A stretch of 64,000 bases of DNA, taken from assembly GCF_030373245.1 (NCBI RefSeq), contig NZ_JAUCZF010000004.1, positions 62,001 through 126,000 of the forward strand. The letters run 5' to 3'. The notes under the pieces are model-generated. The model did no database searches. It saw only the letters and a list, made by a program, of their open reading frames with translations, and had not been told where the DNA came from. This document shows, one piece after another, positions 60,335-64,000 of the stretch (within the stretch, counting starts at the first letter, position 1; each line of letters starts with the position of its first letter). This DNA is from Hydrogenophaga sp. (GTDB lineage: Bacteria > Pseudomonadota > Gammaproteobacteria > Burkholderiales > Burkholderiaceae_C). The translations under genes and the position numbers were made by a program.

Positions 60335-63300
60335 TTAGCGAGCGCCATCTGTGGAACCGCTGACAGCCGGGGTGGTTTCGGCCGGGCGTGCGCCGAACAC
60401 CCGACGCAACCAACGGGCCAGATCGTCCATGTAGCAGTACACCACGGGCACCACCACCAGCGTGAGCACGGAGGAGGTGATCACCCCACCGATCACCGCC
60501 TGGCCCATGGGGGCGCGCTGCTCCGAGCCCTCGGTGAGTGCAAAGGCCAGTGGCACCATACCGAACACCATGGCCAGCGTGGTCATGAGGATCGGACGCA
60601 ATCGAACACGGGCCGCCAGAAGCAGTGCGCTTTCTCGGTCCAGCGGCGGCGCACCGTCCAGGCCGTTGCGGGCGCGGATGGCGAAATCCACCAGAAGGAT
60701 GGCGTTCTTGGTCACAAGGCCCATGAGCAGCACGATGCCGATCACCGAGAACATGCTCATGGTCGAGCCGAACATCAGCAGCGCGAGCGCCACGCCGATC
60801 AGGGTCAGAGGTAGCGAGGTCATCAGCGCCAGCGGCTGCAGGAAACTCTGGAACTGGCTGGCCAGGATCATGTAGATGAAGATCACCGCCAGCGCGAGCG
60901 CTGAGACCGCATAGCCAAACGACTCCTGCATGTTCTTGGTAGAACCGCCGAACTCATAGCGGTAGCCGGGTGGGAAGCTCATGCTGTCGAGCGCCTTCCG
61001 AATTTCGCCCGAGACCTCGCCCGCCGAGCGTCCATACACGTTGGCATTGATCGCCACCTCGCGGTTGAGGTTGCGCCGGTTGATCTGGTTCGGTCCCGTC
61101 CCTTCGATCACTTCGGCTACCTGCGCCAGCCGCACCACGCGCGCTGTGCCATCGGCCGCTGCGCCCACGACCAGCGGCAGTTGCGCGAGGTCGCTGGTGC
61201 GCTCGCGCTGATCTGGCGCCAGGCGCACGGTCACGTCGTAGCTCTCGCCATCGGCCGCACGCCAGTTGCCCACCGTCTGCCCGGCGACCAGTGTGCGCAG
61301 GCTGCTCGCCACCGCGCCAGGGTTAAGGCCGACGTCTGACGCCAGATCGCGATTGAGCCGTACATCCACGGTGGGCTTGTCGGGTTTGACGCTGGCGTCC
61401 AGGTCGACCAGACCCACGATCGGGCGGATGCGCTCCATCACCTGCTGGGTGAGCCGCTCCAGTTCGGCTAGGTCATCGCCCTGCAGCGAAAATTCCACCT
61501 GCTTGTTGCCACCCACCGCGTCGAGCAGGCCGACGTGGGTCACGGTGATGCCCGAGATGGTTCGCAGCCGTTCGCGCAGTCGGGCCGACATGGCGTCCAC
61601 GCTGAGCGTGCGGTCCTTGCGATCCACCAGGCGCACATAGATGTTGGCGTAGATTGTTCCCTGAGCGTTGCCAGTGTTGATGGTCGACAGCGTGTAGCGC
61701 ACCTCGGGAAACTCGCGCAGCACGCTTTCCACCTGCCGCGCCTTGGCCTCGGTGGCCTGCAGCGAGGAGCCCACCGGCGTGTGAAAGCTCACCGAGGTTT
61801 CAGAAAAGTCGGCCTTGGGCACGAACTCTGTGCCCAGCAGCGGTACCAGGAACAGGCTGCCCACAAAGGTGGAGAGCGCCATCAGCAGCGTCACCAGCTT
61901 GTGCTTGAGCGACCAGCGCAGCGCGCCCTGGTAGGTCTCGGTCAAGTCGTCCTGCACCCGATCAAACCAGCTGGTCACCCTGCCAATGGTCTTGTCGTAG
62001 AAGCTGACGGGCGCGGCGTACTTGCCGTGCTTATCAATCTCCGGGTCGTGCCAGATGCTGGAGAGCATGGGGTCGAGCGTGAAGCTCACGAACATCGAGA
62101 TCAGCACGGCGGCCACCATGGTGATGCCGAACTCGTGGAAAAACTTCCCGATGATGCCGCCCATGAAGCCGATCGGCAGGAAGACCGCCACGATGGACAG
62201 CGTGGTCGCCAACACCGCCAGGCCGATCTCCTGCGTGCCGTCCATGGCGGCCTGGTAAGGCGTCTTGCCCATTTGCACGTGGCGCACGATGTTTTCGCGC
62301 ACGACGATGGCGTCATCGATCAGAAGACCCACCGACAGCGTGAGCGCCATCAGCGTGATCATGTTGATGGTGAAACCGAACAGGTTCATGAAGAAGAACG
62401 TGCCGACCAGCGCGATCGGCAGCGTGAGGCCGGTGATGACGGTGGAGCGCCACGAGTTCAGGAACAGGAAAACGATCAGCACGGTGAGCGCCGCACCCTC
62501 GATCAACGTCTGACGCACGTTGTTCACCGAGACCCGGATGGGTCGTGAGCCGTCGGCTACCGGCTCCAGCGTCACACCGGGAGGCAGCTCGGCCTGCAGC
62601 TGGTTTACCGCCGCATTCAGGCCGTCGACCACCGCAATCGTGTTCTCGTCCTGCGCTTTCTGCACCTGCAGCAGCAACGTACGCTGGCCGTTGTAGAGCG
62701 CCAGGCTCTCCACCTCCTCGGTGCCGTCGCTCACCTGGGCCACTTGATCCAGCCGCACCGGACTGCCGCCGCGGCGCGCGACGATGATGGAGCCAAAGTC
62801 CTGCGGGTTTTGCAGGCGCGAGAGCATCTGCACCACGCGCTCGCGCTCTGCGGTTTTGAGCGTGCCCACCGGCAGGTCCTGGTTCTCGGTGCGCACCGCC
62901 GCGGCGATCTGGTCGGCGGTCACGCCCAGTGCCTCCATGGCCTTGGAATCGAGATCGATGTTGACTGTGCGTCGGGTGCCACCCACCAGTGTTACCGAAC
63001 CGACGCCGCGCACGTTCTCCAGCCGTTTCTTGAGCGTCTGCTCGGCCCAGGTCGTGAGCTCCACCGCGGAGGGCGATCGACCACCCACTTCGGTTGGCAG
63101 CAGAGCAACTGACCACACCGAGCGGCTCGCCGGGTCGAACCGCAAGACCCGCGGCTCATTCACCTCGTCGCGAAACCCCGGGCGCAGGATGGCGATTTTT
63201 TCGCGCACATCCTCGGCCGCCTTGCGTCCGTCCACATGCAGCTGGAATTCGATGATGACCACCGACTGCCCCTCGAAGCTCCGCGAAGACAGCGCGTTCA

Positions 63301-63529
63301 CGCCAGCAATTGCGTTGACCGCTTCCTCGACTTTCTTCGTCACCTCCGACTCGATGATCTCGGGCGAGGCGCCAGGGTATTCGGTGGTGACCACGACCAC
63401 CGGGAAGTCGATGTTGGGGAACTGGTCGATCTGCAGTCGCTGGTAAGAGAAAACACCCAGCACCATCAGGGCGAGCATGACCATGGTCGCAAAGACCGGG
63501 TTGCGCAAGGAGACCTGGGTGAACCACAT
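60335..63529 (-). CDS. RND efflux pump inner-membrane transporter
   Basis: Protein of 1064 aa, AcrB/MdtB/MdtC-like. Opening [20 protein letters not shown]; proton-relay Asp pair in [17 protein letters not shown] near residue 405 and Lys in [16 protein letters not shown] near residue 940; twelve membrane helices with two large periplasmic loops. Exports drugs or other compounds across the envelope with the adaptor upstream (63542-64000) and TolC-type channel. Substrate not known. Confidence 0.95.
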   Translation of the reverse strand: MWFTQVSLRNPVFATMVMLALMVLGVFSYQRLQIDQFPNIDFPVVVVTTEYPGASPEIIESEVTKKVEEAVNAIAGVNALSSRSFEGQSVVIIEFQLHVDGRKAAEDVREKIAILRPGFRDEVNEPRVLRFDPASRSVWSVALLPTEVGGRSPSAVELTTWAEQTLKKRLENVRGVGSVTLVGGTRRTVNIDLDSKAMEALGVTADQIAAAVRTENQDLPVGTLKTAERERVVQMLSRLQNPQDFGSIIVARRGGSPVRLDQVAQVSDGTEEVESLALYNGQRTLLLQVQKAQDENTIAVVDGLNAAVNQLQAELPPGVTLEPVADGSRPIRVSVNNVRQTLIEGAALTVLIVFLFLNSWRSTVITGLTLPIALVGTFFFMNLFGFTINMITLMALTLSVGLLIDDAIVVRENIVRHVQMGKTPYQAAMDGTQEIGLAVLATTLSIVAVFLPIGFMGGIIGKFFHEFGITMVAAVLISMFVSFTLDPMLSSIWHDPEIDKHGKYAAPVSFYDKTIGRVTSWFDRVQDDLTETYQGALRWSLKHKLVTLLMALSTFVGSLFLVPLLGTEFVPKADFSETSVSFHTPVGSSLQATEAKARQVESVLREFPEVRYTLSTINTGNAQGTIYANIYVRLVDRKDRTLSVDAMSARLRERLRTISGITVTHVGLLDAVGGNKQVEFSLQGDDLAELERLTQQVMERIRPIVGLVDLDASVKPDKPTVDVRLNRDLASDVGLNPGAVASSLRTLVAGQTVGNWRAADGESYDVTVRLAPDQRERTSDLAQLPLVVGAAADGTARVVRLAQVAEVIEGTGPNQINRRNLNREVAINANVYGRSAGEVSGEIRKALDSMSFPPGYRYEFGGSTKNMQESFGYAVSALALAVIFIYMILASQFQSFLQPLALMTSLPLTLIGVALALLMFGSTMSMFSVIGIVLLMGLVTKNAILLVDFAIRARNGLDGAPPLDRESALLLAARVRLRPILMTTLAMVFGMVPLAFALTEGSEQRAPMGQAVIGGVITSSVLTLVVVPVVYCYMDDLARWLRRVFGARPAETTPAVSGSTDGAR

Positions 63530-63541
63530 GGCAGGCGGCGC

Positions 63542-64000
63542 TCAGTTGGCAGGCTTCACGTCCGTCGCGCTTGCGTCGGGCAATGTGACGGCTGTGCTCT
63601 CGCGGATCAGGCCGGCCTGCGCCCGCAACACGGTCGCGCCCACTGGCGCGGCGCTCACCCCCTCGATCACCACCATGGGCTCGCCTCCATGCTGAGCCTG
63701 GCGCGTCAGGGGCACCGGCACGTGGGCGATGGCGCCGTCGCGCACCACCTGGATGTAAGGCTGGGGCTTGTCGTTGCGCACCGAGGACAGCGGCACCGCC
63801 GGCGCATTGAGTGTCGCGGTCACGATCGAACCCTGCACAAACAGACCCTGGCGCATGCCTGCTGCGGCAGGCACGCCCAGGTAGATCAGCACGCTTCGGC
63901 TGCCCGCCTGCACGCTGGGGTTGATGCGCGCCACGGTGGCCTTCACCGGCGAACTGAGACCTTCCACCTGCAAGCGCGCCAACTGTCCGATCTGCACCTG
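63542..64000 (-). CDS. RND efflux periplasmic adaptor subunit (partial, C-terminal end)
   Basis: The last 152 codons of an AcrA/MexA-type membrane-fusion protein, running off the right edge. Visible are QIGQLARLQVEGLSSPVKAT, RINPSVQAGSRSVLIYLG and GLFVQGSIVTATLNAPAVPL, the beta-barrel and membrane-proximal parts of adaptors. The stop lies 12 bp before the transporter start, so they are one operon. The start is outside the window. Confidence 0.9.
   Translation of the reverse strand, partial: QVQIGQLARLQVEGLSSPVKATVARINPSVQAGSRSVLIYLGVPAAAGMRQGLFVQGSIVTATLNAPAVPLSSVRNDKPQPYIQVVRDGAIAHVPVPLTRQAQHGGEPMVVIEGVSAAPVGATVLRAQAGLIRESTAVTLPDASATDVKPAN

Overview
The window is high-GC DNA from a betaproteobacterium of the order Burkholderiales, most likely Comamonadaceae (Hydrogenophaga/Acidovorax-like). 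This rests on the sox gene set, the folC-SPOR-cvpA-purF-metZ and pcm-rhodanese-tolC gene orders, the tRNA sequences and a GC-rich intergenic repeat typical of that family. The family assignment is an inference.

Layout. 1-4274: the end of a thiosulfate-oxidation operon, soxY-soxZ-soxA-soxX-soxB. SoxA is the one-haem type, and an intrinsic terminator sits between soxZ and soxA. 4366-12255: a compact 7.9-kb integrative element lying exactly between two 48-bp copies of the 3' half of tRNA-Thr(CGT). It carries a tyrosine integrase, an AlpA-like DNA-binding protein, a tightly overlapping set of small replication/regulation-like genes and a cargo segment. The cargo is a tiny membrane protein, an anchored protein with two BamE-like motifs, a secreted protein, an exported thermonuclease and a protein with an R-N-x4-H HEPN-type motif. 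No capsid, relaxase or conjugation genes are visible.

12208-33075: mostly housekeeping genes. These are tRNA-Thr, fbp, pepN, prfB (with the programmed +1 frameshift), two alpha/beta hydrolases, an acyl-CoA synthetase, an OmpA-like lipoprotein, an aldo/keto reductase, ybaK, plsY, ridA, a retropepsin-like protease, yajQ, murB, argG, ppnP, an ArsC/YffB-like protein and a DUF5666/DUF6502 pair. A 46-bp near-perfect palindrome lies between DUF6502 and folC. 33342-40632: folC-SPOR-cvpA-purF-metZ-gltX, followed by tRNA-Ala, tRNA-Glu and tRNA-Asp. 40687-45226: a DMT transporter, ogt, an Ada(N)-AraC-AlkA fusion and a phosphomannomutase/phosphoglucomutase.

45341-57768: surface-glycan region. Two overlapping Kdo-transferase paralogues run leftward. 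A rightward cluster then encodes a Gfo/Idh oxidoreductase, a CMP-nonulosonate cytidylyltransferase, an SDR, a NeuB-type synthase, a NeuC-type epimerase, four glycosyltransferase-like proteins, a 71-aa unknown protein and an O-antigen ligase/polymerase-like membrane protein. Together these could make and attach a sialic-acid-like sugar, but no classical sialyltransferase is recognisable. 57826-64000: leftward pcm, rhodanese and tolC, and an RND efflux pump whose adaptor gene is cut by the window edge.

No stretch longer than about 300 bases lacks a gene. The largest gaps are 33076-33341 (palindrome), 11971-12207 (element end) and 21726-21944 (weak terminator). Assignments come from reading motifs by eye; no database search was run.
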